Part shown: one piece after another, positions 1 through 8,089 of the stretch
Layout: the number at the start of each line of letters is the position of its first letter
Position numbering within the stretch: the first letter of the stretch is position 1
NCBI RefSeq assembly: GCF_039832105.1
Contig: NZ_JBDOHS010000001.1
Location: forward strand, 62,001-126,000
DNA length: 64,000 nt
Source: Dorea_A sp016295505
Lineage (GTDB): Bacteria > Bacillota > Clostridia > Lachnospirales > Lachnospiraceae
Reading direction: 5' to 3'
The notes under the pieces: generated by a model
Told to the model about the DNA's origin: nothing
What the model saw: the letters and a program-made list of their open reading frames with translations, nothing else
Databases searched by the model: none
Program-made: the position numbers and the translations under genes

Positions 1-603
1 TGCAACGCTGCTCACTGTTTTTTCTGCAATATGTGGCATTGGAATCTTTAATGCTGACCACAGAAGTCCGGCCACGATTCCGATAATGATTGGATTCGTC
101 ACAATGCCTTTCAGCGTTTTTTTCAGAACCTTGCGGTCCAGCCCCTTCTGCCCCGGCCGGAATAATGACAGTACAAGAACCGCCATCACATTATAAAGCG
201 GCACACTTCCGATGATCATAAGCGGAGCCATTCCTGAAGTTCCATATATATTCTGGATGAACGCAATTCCCAGAAGCGCCGCACTGCTTCGATAGGAAGC
301 CTGAACAAATTCTCCCTGGATCGACTTGTCTTTCCATAAATATGAGATGGCAACAGAGATTCCTATACTGAGTACTGTTACAAAAAAGCAGAATAAGATA
401 AACTTCATATTCCACACCTTATCAAAGTCGACCGATGCCAGATCACTGAACACCAGCAGTGGAAGCGGCACCCGGAACACAAACTGATTCATCTTTGATG
501 AAAATGCATCATCAATCCATCCTGCTTTTCGAAATACCAGTCCCAAAAGCATCATTAAAAACACCGGAACCGTCGCATTTAAACTAAATATCAGATTTTC
601 CAT
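1..603 (-). CDS. AEC-family transporter (auxin efflux carrier type), C-terminus cut by window edge
   Basis: The minus-strand frame is open from an ATG at 603 down to base 1, giving about 200 residues with no stop, so the 3' end lies outside the window. The translation begins MENLIFSLNATVPVFLMMLLG and contains several hydrophobic membrane segments with polar loops such as FRKAGWIDDAFSSKMNQFVF, the typical start of AEC permeases that export or exchange organic anions. The start is supported by a purine-rich AGAAGGAGAAGG stretch just upstream. It may share a transcript with the glycosylase gene 41 bp upstream. The substrate cannot be told from sequence; malate or other carboxylates are known for the family. 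Confidence 0.8.
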   Translation of the reverse strand, partial: MENLIFSLNATVPVFLMMLLGLVFRKAGWIDDAFSSKMNQFVFRVPLPLLVFSDLASVDFDKVWNMKFILFCFFVTVLSIGISVAISYLWKDKSIQGEFVQASYRSSAALLGIAFIQNIYGTSGMAPLMIIGSVPLYNVMAVLVLSLFRPGQKGLDRKVLKKTLKGIVTNPIIIGIVAGLLWSALKIPMPHIAEKTVSSVA

Positions 604-644
604 CCTTCTCCTTCTTTCACCGTTATTTATCCGAATTATATATT

Positions 645-1139
645 TTAAATATATTTTTGTATTACCAAATATGCTTCATACAATTCTTCGTAGGACATCC
701 TGCAATTTGCCGGGCTTGTGGATGGCAGGCCGATCGCCTCCATACCGGTTACCGGATAACAGTACTTTTTATATAACTGATATGCCTTCGTCCCGGTCGT
801 GAATATTGCCCGGATATCCGCTGCTTTCAGAATTCTGCTCATATCATTGGGTACAGGATTGCGGATACTGCTGTCCTCCGCTCCTCTGATCTCGCAGCCA
901 GCCAGCACATCCCAGACAGCAATCCGGTTTCTCAGTGCAAATGTGATCTTCTCTTCCTTCGTCTCCGGCAGCGGTTCCCGACAGACATCCGATACCACTT
1001 TCCAGAAACGGTTCCTCGGATGACCGTAATAAAATCCCACTTCCCGTGACTTCGGTGACGGCATGGTTCCCAACATCAGAATCTGTGAACGTTCATCATA
1101 TATCGGTTCAAAATCATGTAACACATATTCTGTTTCCAT
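645..1139 (-). CDS. DNA-deoxyinosine (hypoxanthine) glycosylase, UDG superfamily
   Basis: This 164-residue protein has the uracil-DNA-glycosylase fold signature of the hypoxanthine-DNA glycosylase family: an early LMLGTMPSPKSREVGFYYGHPRNRFW segment (the active-site loop is GTMPSPKS, followed by the YYGHPRNRFW block) and a late GLPSTSPAN block equivalent to the UDG leucine-loop motif. The family removes deaminated bases, mainly deoxyinosine, from DNA as the first step of base-excision repair. The length matches the family. It lies upstream of the AEC transporter on the same strand; no functional link is evident. The assignment to this family is confident, but the exact base preference is inferred from homology. 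Confidence 0.8.
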   Translation of the reverse strand: METEYVLHDFEPIYDERSQILMLGTMPSPKSREVGFYYGHPRNRFWKVVSDVCREPLPETKEEKITFALRNRIAVWDVLAGCEIRGAEDSSIRNPVPNDMSRILKAADIRAIFTTGTKAYQLYKKYCYPVTGMEAIGLPSTSPANCRMSYEELYEAYLVIQKYI

Positions 1140-1234
1140 TCTCTGACCTCTTCCTTCGGTAAGATTTTCCTGACGAAAACCATTTCTTTCCTATTATAAC
1201 AGACTTCTGCAATTTGTGAATCCATAAACGATGA

Positions 1235-1263
1235 TTGTGGAAATATTTGCAGTATGCTATAAT
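1235..1263 (+). promoter_or_regulatory. Promoter of hydE-hydF
   Basis: TTGTGG at 1235-1240 and TATAAT at 1258-1263 are separated by 17 bp, and TGC precedes the -10 (extended -10). Transcription would start near 1270, giving a leader of about 195 nt before the hydE start codon. Confidence 0.65.
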
Positions 1264-1304
1264 TTTACAAAACCGTACTGATCACAAAGACTGTATCTTC
1301 TGAG

Positions 1305-1391
1305 TGAAAAGGCGTGCAGATTCATAGAGAATACTCTGGCAGGATACCTCTGCCTTTTCAGAACCTGACGCTATGTACGCCAGGTTTTTTT
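1305..1391 (+). promoter_or_regulatory. Putative attenuator in the hydE leader: closed stem followed by terminator-like hairpin
   Basis: A perfect 9-bp helix forms between TGAAAAGGC (1305-1313) and GCCTTTTCA (1352-1360), enclosing 38 nt. It is followed at once by a hairpin from 1362 to 1386 (AACCTG...CAGGTT with one A/C mismatch and a CTATGTA loop) and a T7 run at 1385-1391. No plus-strand gene lies upstream, so a terminator here makes sense only as premature termination in the hydE leader. The fold is judged by eye; no known riboswitch class was recognised. Confidence 0.45.
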
Positions 1392-1465
1392 ACGTATTTC
1401 CAGCGTACGGAAACGAAACGGCAAAACCAGTATCATGTAAACCAATAGATTCAAGGAGACTGCCA

Positions 1466-2530
1466 ATGAACACATCCATACCTACTTCAGATCTGATATC
1501 ACTGATTGATAAACTACATACAGAACAGAATCTGTCCAGAAGTGAGTGGACAGCTCTGATTTCCGGACGTACACCCGAATTGTCCGAATATCTTTTTTCT
1601 CTTGCCCGACAGGAACAGCAAAAATATTACGGAACCGACATCTATGTCCGAGGACTGATTGAATTCACCAACTACTGTCGAAATGACTGTCTTTACTGTG
1701 GTATCCGGAAAAGTAACAAAAATGTACACCGGTATCGACTGACGGAAGAGGAGATTCTCTCCTGCTGCCGCGAAGGCTATGATCTGGGATTCCGTACCTT
1801 CGTCCTGCAGGGAGGCGAAGACGGATGGTTTACTGATGAAAAGATGATTTCTCTCATCCGGACAATCAGGCAACGCTATCCCGACTGTGCCATTACTCTA
1901 TCTGTCGGTGAAAAATCCCGTGAAACCTATCAGGCCTTTTTCGATGCCGGAGCCGACCGATATCTTCTCAGACACGAAACCTGTAATTACCAGCATTATG
2001 GTATGCTGCATCCTGCTTCTCTGAGCGCCGCCCACCGACAGCAATGTCTGTGGGATCTGAAAGAGATCGGTTACCAGGTAGGAACCGGATTCATGGTCGG
2101 TTCCCCCTATCAGACAGCAGAGCATCTGGCAGAAGATATGCTGTTTATGAAAGAACTGAATCCACAGATGATCGGAATCGGACCATTTATCCCGCATCAC
2201 GACACTCCATTTGCAGGTGAACCTGCCGGGACGTTGGAGCTCACGCTCTTTCTGCTGGGCCTGATCCGGCTGATGATCCCCAAAGTACTGCTTCCTGCTA
2301 CTACAGCACTCGGAACCATCCATCCCAAAGGAAGAGAACTGGGTATTCTGGCAGGAGCCAATGTAGTGATGCCGAACCTGTCTCCTACCAGCGTAAGAAA
2401 AGATTACCTGCTGTACGACAACAAAATCTGTACCGGAGATGAATCCGCCCAGTGCCGAAGGTGCCTGGAGACCCGGATGCAATCCATCGGATATCGTGTC
2501 GTAACCGCACGCGGAGATTCCTTAAATTAA
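1466..2530 (+). CDS. hydE: [FeFe]-hydrogenase H-cluster radical SAM maturase HydE
   Basis: HydE is a radical SAM enzyme that acts on the HydG product during assembly of the 2Fe subcluster of [FeFe]-hydrogenase. The 354-residue product has the CX3CX2C cluster motif in NYCRNDCLYCG, and near the C-terminus a C-x7-C-x2-C pattern (CTGDESAQCRRC) that matches the accessory cluster cysteines of known HydE. The ATG at 1466 was chosen because AAGGAG lies 8 bp upstream; the frame extends 31 codons further, but that extension overlaps the terminator-like hairpin of the leader. hydF follows after 17 bp. HydG is not in the window. Confidence 0.95.
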   Translation: MNTSIPTSDLISLIDKLHTEQNLSRSEWTALISGRTPELSEYLFSLARQEQQKYYGTDIYVRGLIEFTNYCRNDCLYCGIRKSNKNVHRYRLTEEEILSCCREGYDLGFRTFVLQGGEDGWFTDEKMISLIRTIRQRYPDCAITLSVGEKSRETYQAFFDAGADRYLLRHETCNYQHYGMLHPASLSAAHRQQCLWDLKEIGYQVGTGFMVGSPYQTAEHLAEDMLFMKELNPQMIGIGPFIPHHDTPFAGEPAGTLELTLFLLGLIRLMIPKVLLPATTALGTIHPKGRELGILAGANVVMPNLSPTSVRKDYLLYDNKICTGDESAQCRRCLETRMQSIGYRVVTARGDSLN

Positions 2531-2547
2531 ACAGGAGGTTGATAACT

Positions 2548-3777
2548 ATGAGTTTAAATAATACGCCCTCTTCCGAGCGCATCCATATTGGTATTTTTGG
2601 CAAACGTAATGCCGGCAAATCGAGTATCATTAATTCCCTTACAGGCCAGAGTCTTGCAATCGTATCGGACGTAAAGGGTACTACAACGGATCCGGTTCTG
2701 AAGGCTATGGAGCTTCTTCCGCTCGGTCCGGTTGTGATGATTGATACGCCTGGTCTGGATGATGAGGGAGAACTTGGAAAGCTTCGGATCCAGAAGGCTT
2801 ACCAGATTCTGAACAAAACGGATATTGCCGTTCTGGTGGTGGACGGAACCACCGGTATGACAAAAGAGGATGCTGCGATTCTGGAACGAATTCAGCAAAA
2901 GGAGATTCCTTATCTTATTGTTCTGAACAAAGCAGACCTTGTTTCGGAAGATGACAAGTGTACCGCCATTGAATCTGCGCAGGCTGCATACAAGATTGAA
3001 AAACAGCGAATTCTGTGGGTAAGTGCCGCAGATCAGACAAATATATATGAACTGAAGGAACAGATTGCCGCTCTCGCACCCCAGGAGGATTCGAAGCTGC
3101 GTATCGTGGGCGATCTGATCCATCCATCGGATTTTGTTGTGCTGGTTGTTCCGATTGATAAGGCCGCCCCAAAAGGACGTCTGATTCTTCCGCAGCAACA
3201 GACGATCCGTGATATTCTGGAAGCAGATGCAACTGCAATTGTGGTCAAAGAACATGAACTGAGAGAGACCCTTCAGAACCTGTCCAAAAAGCCGTCTCTT
3301 GTCATTACTGACAGCCAGGTCTTTGCCAAGGTATCCGCCGACACACCAGGGGAGATTCCTTTGACCTCATTTTCCATTCTTTTCGCAAGGTACAAGGGAA
3401 ATCTCCACACGGTCGTACACGGCGCCCGTGCCCTGGATACACTGGAAGATGGTGATACCATCCTGATCTCGGAGGGCTGCACGCACCACAGACAGTGTGA
3501 TGATATCGGTACTGTCAAGCTTCCTCGCTGGATTCGAAATTATACCGGAAAACAGCTGAATTTTGAATTCACCAGCGGAACGGAATTTCCACTGGAACTG
3601 GATCGCTATAAGATGGTCGTTCACTGCGGCGGCTGCACGCTCAATGAACGGGAGATGAAATATCGCCTGAAATGTGCAGAAGATGCCAATATTCCGATTA
3701 CCAATTACGGAACTGCAATTGCCTATATGCAGGGAATTCTGGAACGAAGTATCGAGATCTTCCCTTCGCTTGGGTAG
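2548..3777 (+). CDS. hydF: [FeFe]-hydrogenase H-cluster maturation GTPase HydF
   Basis: HydF is the GTPase scaffold on which the 2Fe subcluster is completed before transfer to apo-hydrogenase. The 409-residue protein has an N-terminal Era-like G domain with a P-loop (GKRNAGKSS), DTPGLDDEG and NKAD motifs, a middle dimerisation region, and a C-terminal cluster domain with CTH followed by HCGGC, the conserved CxH...HCxxC ligand set. The ATG at 2548 has an excellent AGGAGG site 8 bp upstream; the longer open frame overlaps hydE and is not needed. It is clearly co-transcribed with hydE. Confidence 0.95.
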   Translation: MSLNNTPSSERIHIGIFGKRNAGKSSIINSLTGQSLAIVSDVKGTTTDPVLKAMELLPLGPVVMIDTPGLDDEGELGKLRIQKAYQILNKTDIAVLVVDGTTGMTKEDAAILERIQQKEIPYLIVLNKADLVSEDDKCTAIESAQAAYKIEKQRILWVSAADQTNIYELKEQIAALAPQEDSKLRIVGDLIHPSDFVVLVVPIDKAAPKGRLILPQQQTIRDILEADATAIVVKEHELRETLQNLSKKPSLVITDSQVFAKVSADTPGEIPLTSFSILFARYKGNLHTVVHGARALDTLEDGDTILISEGCTHHRQCDDIGTVKLPRWIRNYTGKQLNFEFTSGTEFPLELDRYKMVVHCGGCTLNEREMKYRLKCAEDANIPITNYGTAIAYMQGILERSIEIFPSLG

Positions 3778-3822
3778 ATCTGCACTTTTCTCATACCAGA
3801 CCATACACATCCACATAAAACA

Positions 3823-3862
3823 GCGCCGGCATCCTGAAGTTTCTCTTCAGAGATACCGGCGC
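3823..3862. terminator. Bidirectional terminator between hydF and the aspartase-like gene
   Basis: GCGCCGG (3823-3829) pairs with CCGGCGC (3856-3862), and the inner CTGAAG/CTTCAG arms close the stem. It sits between two convergent genes. The T-tracts are short on both sides. Confidence 0.65.
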
Positions 3863-3875
3863 TTCTTAGACACAT

Positions 3876-5162
3876 CTATTCTATTTCTTTCACCTGTTCC
3901 GTTTTTCTCCTGGCTTCTTCCGCCGCTTTCTCATATCCGATCTCGACTGCCTTATGGGTAACCTCCGCAAGGGAGCCTTCCAGATGCTTTCGGCACTGTG
4001 CCTCATTGACACGCAGAGTATCAATACATTTCGTACGGAATAATGCGGTTGCACGAATCAATAATTCCAGACTTTCCAGCAGACTGTCTGCGATCAGCGG
4101 AAGAAATGCATTTAATTCAAAATTACCGCTGGCAGCTGCCGTCGCAACCGCCTGATCATTCGCCATCACTTTTATGGCAACCTGCGTTACCATCTCCGGA
4201 ATCACCGGATTTACCTTTCCCGGCATGATCGTGCTCCCCGCCTGCACTTCCTGAAGAATGATCTCCCCAAGTCCACCTTTCGGCCCGGAATTCATCCATC
4301 TTAAGTCTCCGGCAATCTTCATCAGATTCACTGCCATCGCTTTCAAAAGCCCGGATACCTCCACAAATACATCATTGTTCTGGGTCAGATCCACCTCGTA
4401 TTCCGCCCTAGCAAGTCCGATTCCGGTCAGATCCCGCAGCTTCTCTATCACGCGAAAACGATACTGCCTGCTGGCATTATCGCCCAGTCCGATGGCTGTT
4501 CCGCCCAGATTTACCTGTCGCAGACGTTCCTCTACTTTGTAAATGCGCCAGCGATCCCGTCCGATTGCCTGCGCATACGCTCCGAATTCTTCTCCGACCG
4601 TGATTGGAAGGGCATCCATAAGTTCCGTCCTTCCCAGTTTTTTGATATCCTGATATTCAATCTCCTTTTTCTGCAGGCTCTCCTGAAGCTTTCCTGCTTC
4701 CTCACTCAGAATACGCACCAGACGAATCGCTGCAATACGAAGCGCCGTCGGATAGACATCATTGGTCGATTGTCCCCGGTTCACATCATCCAGCGGATGG
4801 ATCACCGCATAGTCATCCGGTTCATATCCAAGGGAAATGAGTGCACACCCGGCAACTGTCTCGCATACATTCATGTTCGTGGAGGTTCCTGCACCTCCCT
4901 GTAATGGGTGCACACAGAAATTATCCCGATATTTTTCTTTTTTCAACTCATCACATGCGAAAATGATGGCGTCTTCTTTCCACTTTTCCATCATCTCCAG
5001 ATCCCTGTATGTCTGCGCCGCTGCTTTTTTGATATCCAGCATGGCTTCAATCAGATGAAGGTTCGTTCCATCCTGCCCCAACGCGAAGTTATCACGCGCC
5101 TTTTTCGTCTCTTTTCCATACAGTTCTTTCCTTTCATCCTGATCTTTTTGATGTATTTTCAT
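3876..5162 (-). CDS. Aspartate ammonia-lyase-like protein of hydrogenase-maturation neighbourhoods
   Basis: The product belongs to the fumarase/aspartase superfamily, which converts L-aspartate to fumarate plus ammonia. It carries QSTNDVYPT and the flexible SS-loop signature GSTIMPGKVNPVIPE with the catalytic serine. At 428 residues it is shorter than classical aspartase (about 470): the N-terminal tract begins near the YGKET motif and the last 30-40 residues of the C-terminal domain are missing. The ATG at 5162 was chosen because AAAGGAGG precedes it, although the spacing of 13 bp is long. It converges on hydEF. Ammonia is known to be needed for the bridging dithiomethylamine ligand, so a role in maturation is plausible but inferred. 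Confidence 0.8.
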   Translation of the reverse strand: MKIHQKDQDERKELYGKETKKARDNFALGQDGTNLHLIEAMLDIKKAAAQTYRDLEMMEKWKEDAIIFACDELKKEKYRDNFCVHPLQGGAGTSTNMNVCETVAGCALISLGYEPDDYAVIHPLDDVNRGQSTNDVYPTALRIAAIRLVRILSEEAGKLQESLQKKEIEYQDIKKLGRTELMDALPITVGEEFGAYAQAIGRDRWRIYKVEERLRQVNLGGTAIGLGDNASRQYRFRVIEKLRDLTGIGLARAEYEVDLTQNNDVFVEVSGLLKAMAVNLMKIAGDLRWMNSGPKGGLGEIILQEVQAGSTIMPGKVNPVIPEMVTQVAIKVMANDQAVATAAASGNFELNAFLPLIADSLLESLELLIRATALFRTKCIDTLRVNEAQCRKHLEGSLAEVTHKAVEIGYEKAAEEARRKTEQVKEIE

Positions 5163-5280
5163 CTGATTCGCTAAGCCTCCCTTTGAAAGAATGTGTCTCG
5201 TATCCCGGCAATAAGCATAACACATTTTTATACGATACCAGTTAAGTTTTTCAATGATTTCCGCAAAAATAACCAAAAAA

Positions 5281-5324
5281 TCTCGTGGAATTCTGTGCCC
5301 CTTTACACACGTTCTTCCACGAGA
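5281..5324 (-). terminator. Terminator of the fructose PTS operon
   Basis: TCTCGTGGAA (5281-5290) pairs with TTCCACGAGA (5315-5324). Reading leftward, the hairpin is followed by a T6 run (A-run at 5275-5280 on the plus strand). It follows the DeoR gene, the last gene of the operon. Confidence 0.8.
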
Positions 5325-5354
5325 TAATTCTTTTACATTTACAGTTTCTGATGA

Positions 5355-6095
5355 TTAACACACAATAATATCTGAAATCTCTCGATATTCATCCGGAATT
5401 CTGTCGGTCAGAATTTTCTTTCCATGAAATGATGAAAAAGTCACGGAACTTACCAGATGAAACTTCGAAGAATCTCCCAGTATAAATACTTTCTGACACT
5501 GTTCAACTGCCGTCTTTTTCACAAGTGCTTCATTCACATCCGGTGTTGTAAAACCATTTGTCTTACTGATTCCATTCGTTCCGAAAAAGCCTTTCGTGAA
5601 ATGATATTCTTTCAGAGATATCACAGCTTCGCTTCCTACAACTGCTTCTGTCGAACTTTTCAGTTCTCCGCCAATCAGAAACACTCTTGTCCCATCAGCT
5701 GCAAGCCTCTGTGCATGTGCAACCGCATTCGTCACAAAAGTTGCCGATGTTTTTTCAAGGAACTCCAACATATATCCCGTCGTTGTCCCCGCATCCAGAT
5801 ATACAAAATCTTCTGGTTCAATTAGAGAAGCGGCATACTTTGCAATCCGAAGTTTTTCCTCTTTCTGAACCTCTGTTTTTTGTGCCACCGTAGGCTCCAG
5901 TGCAAGAAATGTATTATCTGCCGCAACAGCGCCTCCAAACACTTTCACAAGTTTTCCCGCCTTATCCAGTGCCGTAATGTCTCTTCTGGCAGTTGATTCC
6001 GATATATTCAGCAGTTCTGTTAGTTCTATTACTGAAATGCTGTGTCTTTCTTTCAGTAACTCTAAAATCATTGCGTAACGTTGCTCTGACAGCAT
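5355..6095 (-). CDS. fruR: DeoR-family regulator of the fructose operon
   Basis: The 246-residue protein has an N-terminal DeoR winged helix-turn-helix (residues about 5-57, with the STARRDITALDKAGKL recognition segment) and a DeoRC effector domain with YLDAGTTTGYML, which in this family binds a sugar phosphate. As the last gene of a fructose operon it most likely senses fructose 1-phosphate and represses the operon, including itself. The two TCGGTCAAA-containing inverted sites at 10973-11061 are its likely targets. The gene follows ptsI by 14 bp. Confidence 0.85.
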   Translation of the reverse strand: MLSEQRYAMILELLKERHSISVIELTELLNISESTARRDITALDKAGKLVKVFGGAVAADNTFLALEPTVAQKTEVQKEEKLRIAKYAASLIEPEDFVYLDAGTTTGYMLEFLEKTSATFVTNAVAHAQRLAADGTRVFLIGGELKSSTEAVVGSEAVISLKEYHFTKGFFGTNGISKTNGFTTPDVNEALVKKTAVEQCQKVFILGDSSKFHLVSSVTFSSFHGKKILTDRIPDEYREISDIIVC

Positions 6096-6109
6096 ATGAT
6101 ACTCCGTTT

Positions 6110-7756
6110 CTATCCTCTGTTTTCTTTATATTCTGCAACGTTCGTCTCAAGCACAATCTTACGAATCGGAAGAATTCTTCCCGGAGATACGGACAATTCA
6201 TCTACTCCCATCGCCAGAAATTCTCTTGTCAATTCCAGATCTGCTCCAAGCTCACCACAAATGCCTGCCCAGATACCCTCTCTGTGAGCATTATCAACTA
6301 CCATAGATATCAGGCGAAGAACTGCCGGATGATGCGGATCATAAAAATCATCCAGTGCTATATTCTGTCTGTCAATTGCCAGCGTATACTGCGTCAGATC
6401 ATTTGTTCCGATACTGAAGAAATCAACCTCTTTTGCAAGCATATCACTAATGATAGCCGCTGCCGGAGTCTCAATCATGATCCCCTGTTCCGGATCACCA
6501 TGTTCTATGCCCTGTTGTTTCAATTCTTCTTTCACTTGTGCAACAATTTCTTTGATTTTTCGAACTTCTTTCACACTGGTAATCATCGGATACATAATTG
6601 CAATCTTTCCATACGCACTGGCACGGAATAATGCTCTCAGCTGTGTCTTAAATACTTCTGGACGCGTCAGGCAGATACGAATCGCACGACATCCCATTGC
6701 CGGGTTTTCTTCTTTTTCCATCTCGAAATAATCACACTGCTTATCCGCACCAATATCCAAAGTTCGGATAATGACACGTTTTCCTGCCATGGTCTCTGCT
6801 ACAGTCTTATATATCTGAAATTGTTCTTCCTCTGTTGGATACTGGTCTTTCTCAAGGTAAATAAACTCACTCCTGAAAAGTCCAATACCTCCGGCATCAT
6901 TTTGTCGAACCGTTGCAAGATCTTTTATGTTACCGATATTAGCATACAGCAAGATTTTCTGACCGTCAAGAGTGATGTTTTCCTTGCCTTTTAAAGTCTG
7001 AAGAAGCCTTTTTTTCTCTTCTTCTTTTTCTCTAAGCTGCATCATTTCATCCAAAATCTCATCGTCTGGATCTATATAGAATATGCCATTCGTTCCATCT
7101 ACAACTCCCATCTTTCCATCTATAGAAGAATCTAATGGAAGAGATGTTCCGATCAGCGCCGGAATACTCATCGTTCTGGCAAGAATCGCTGTATGAGAAT
7201 TGACAGATCCATGAACCGTTACAAAAGATAACACTTTGTCTTTATCAAGCTGCACGGTTTCAGATGGAGCCAGGTCATCCGCCACAATAATCACCGGCTC
7301 CCCGGCATCTATGGCACTGGTTTCTTTTCCATTTAGTATGGTTACCAGACGCTCTGAGATATCTTTGACATCCGCAGCGCGTTCTTTCATATAATCATCA
7401 TCCATAGAAGAAAACATCTGTGCAAAATTATCTGCAGTCTGTGCCACTGCATATTCCGCATTTACTTTCTGTGTAGTAATGATATTTTCCACAGATTCGC
7501 AATAATCATCATCTTCCAACATCATCTGATGAATTTCGAAAATTGCCGCATTAGCCTCTCCCACTTCTTTCAGAGCTTTATCATATAATCCCTGAAGCTG
7601 AGCAATTGCTGCAGCCGTAGCCTCACGATAACGCACTACTTCATCCTCTGCATGGTCTACTTTTATTCGTTTTACCTGTTGTTCTCCCTTACTATATACA
7701 CGAATCTTCCCAATGGCGATTCCACCAAATACGCTTTTTCCTTTATATGTCAGCAT
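6110..7756 (-). CDS. ptsI: PTS enzyme I (phosphoenolpyruvate-protein phosphotransferase)
   Basis: Enzyme I takes phosphate from PEP and passes it to HPr. The 548-residue protein has the phosphohistidine segment VNSHTAILART with His188, and the C-terminal PEP-binding TIM-barrel motifs LRTLDIGADKQ, ENPAMGCRAIR and the active-site cysteine in GICGELGAD. Length is slightly below the usual 570-575 residues but all domains are present. It lies between an HPr gene and the DeoR regulator inside the fructose operon, so it may serve this transporter specifically, or may be the general enzyme I of the cell. Confidence 0.92.
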   Translation of the reverse strand: MLTYKGKSVFGGIAIGKIRVYSKGEQQVKRIKVDHAEDEVVRYREATAAAIAQLQGLYDKALKEVGEANAAIFEIHQMMLEDDDYCESVENIITTQKVNAEYAVAQTADNFAQMFSSMDDDYMKERAADVKDISERLVTILNGKETSAIDAGEPVIIVADDLAPSETVQLDKDKVLSFVTVHGSVNSHTAILARTMSIPALIGTSLPLDSSIDGKMGVVDGTNGIFYIDPDDEILDEMMQLREKEEEKKRLLQTLKGKENITLDGQKILLYANIGNIKDLATVRQNDAGGIGLFRSEFIYLEKDQYPTEEEQFQIYKTVAETMAGKRVIIRTLDIGADKQCDYFEMEKEENPAMGCRAIRICLTRPEVFKTQLRALFRASAYGKIAIMYPMITSVKEVRKIKEIVAQVKEELKQQGIEHGDPEQGIMIETPAAAIISDMLAKEVDFFSIGTNDLTQYTLAIDRQNIALDDFYDPHHPAVLRLISMVVDNAHREGIWAGICGELGADLELTREFLAMGVDELSVSPGRILPIRKIVLETNVAEYKENRG

Positions 7757-7780
7757 TGTCCTTATCTCCTGAAACGAGGT

Positions 7781-8038
7781 TTACAGATTCTCCTTCATAA
7801 ATTTGCTGATTGCATCATAAGCCGCATCTTCGTCAGCACCTTCAAACGTAAGAACTACTTCGTTATCCTTTTTTACACCAAGTCCCATAATCCCAAAGAT
7901 CTTCTTGCAATCTCCTGTCTTTCCATCTTTTGTGAGCTTGATACTGGACTCAAATGCCTTCGCTGCCTTTACTAATTCTCCTGCCGGACGAGCGTGGATT
8001 CCTTCTGCATCAGTAATTACATATTTAAATTCTTTCAT
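7781..8038 (-). CDS. HPr-family phosphocarrier with Lys in place of Ser46
   Basis: The 85-residue protein relays phosphate from enzyme I to the EIIA domain. Starting at the ATG at 8038 (GGAG 8 bp upstream; the ATG at 8044 is too close to it) places the catalytic histidine exactly at residue 15 in GIHARPAGEL. The regulatory site that in Firmicutes is Ser46 (KSIMG) reads KKIFG here, with lysine at residue 46. The protein should therefore work in transport but cannot be phosphorylated by HPr kinase at that position. Its genes on both sides (fruA and ptsI) point to a dedicated fructose HPr. Confidence 0.88.
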   Translation of the reverse strand: MKEFKYVITDAEGIHARPAGELVKAAKAFESSIKLTKDGKTGDCKKIFGIMGLGVKKDNEVVLTFEGADEDAAYDAISKFMKENL

Positions 8039-8089
8039 GTTCATTCTCCTTTTTCTTTTTTCATATTATTTATATTATGACTCTTTCAA

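Noticed and set aside
1361..1370. GAACCTGA word in the hydE leader, similar to part of the TPP riboswitch core
   Set aside because: The other conserved TPP segment (CTGAGA with its paired stems) and the arm arrangement are missing, so the likeness is a short coincidence.
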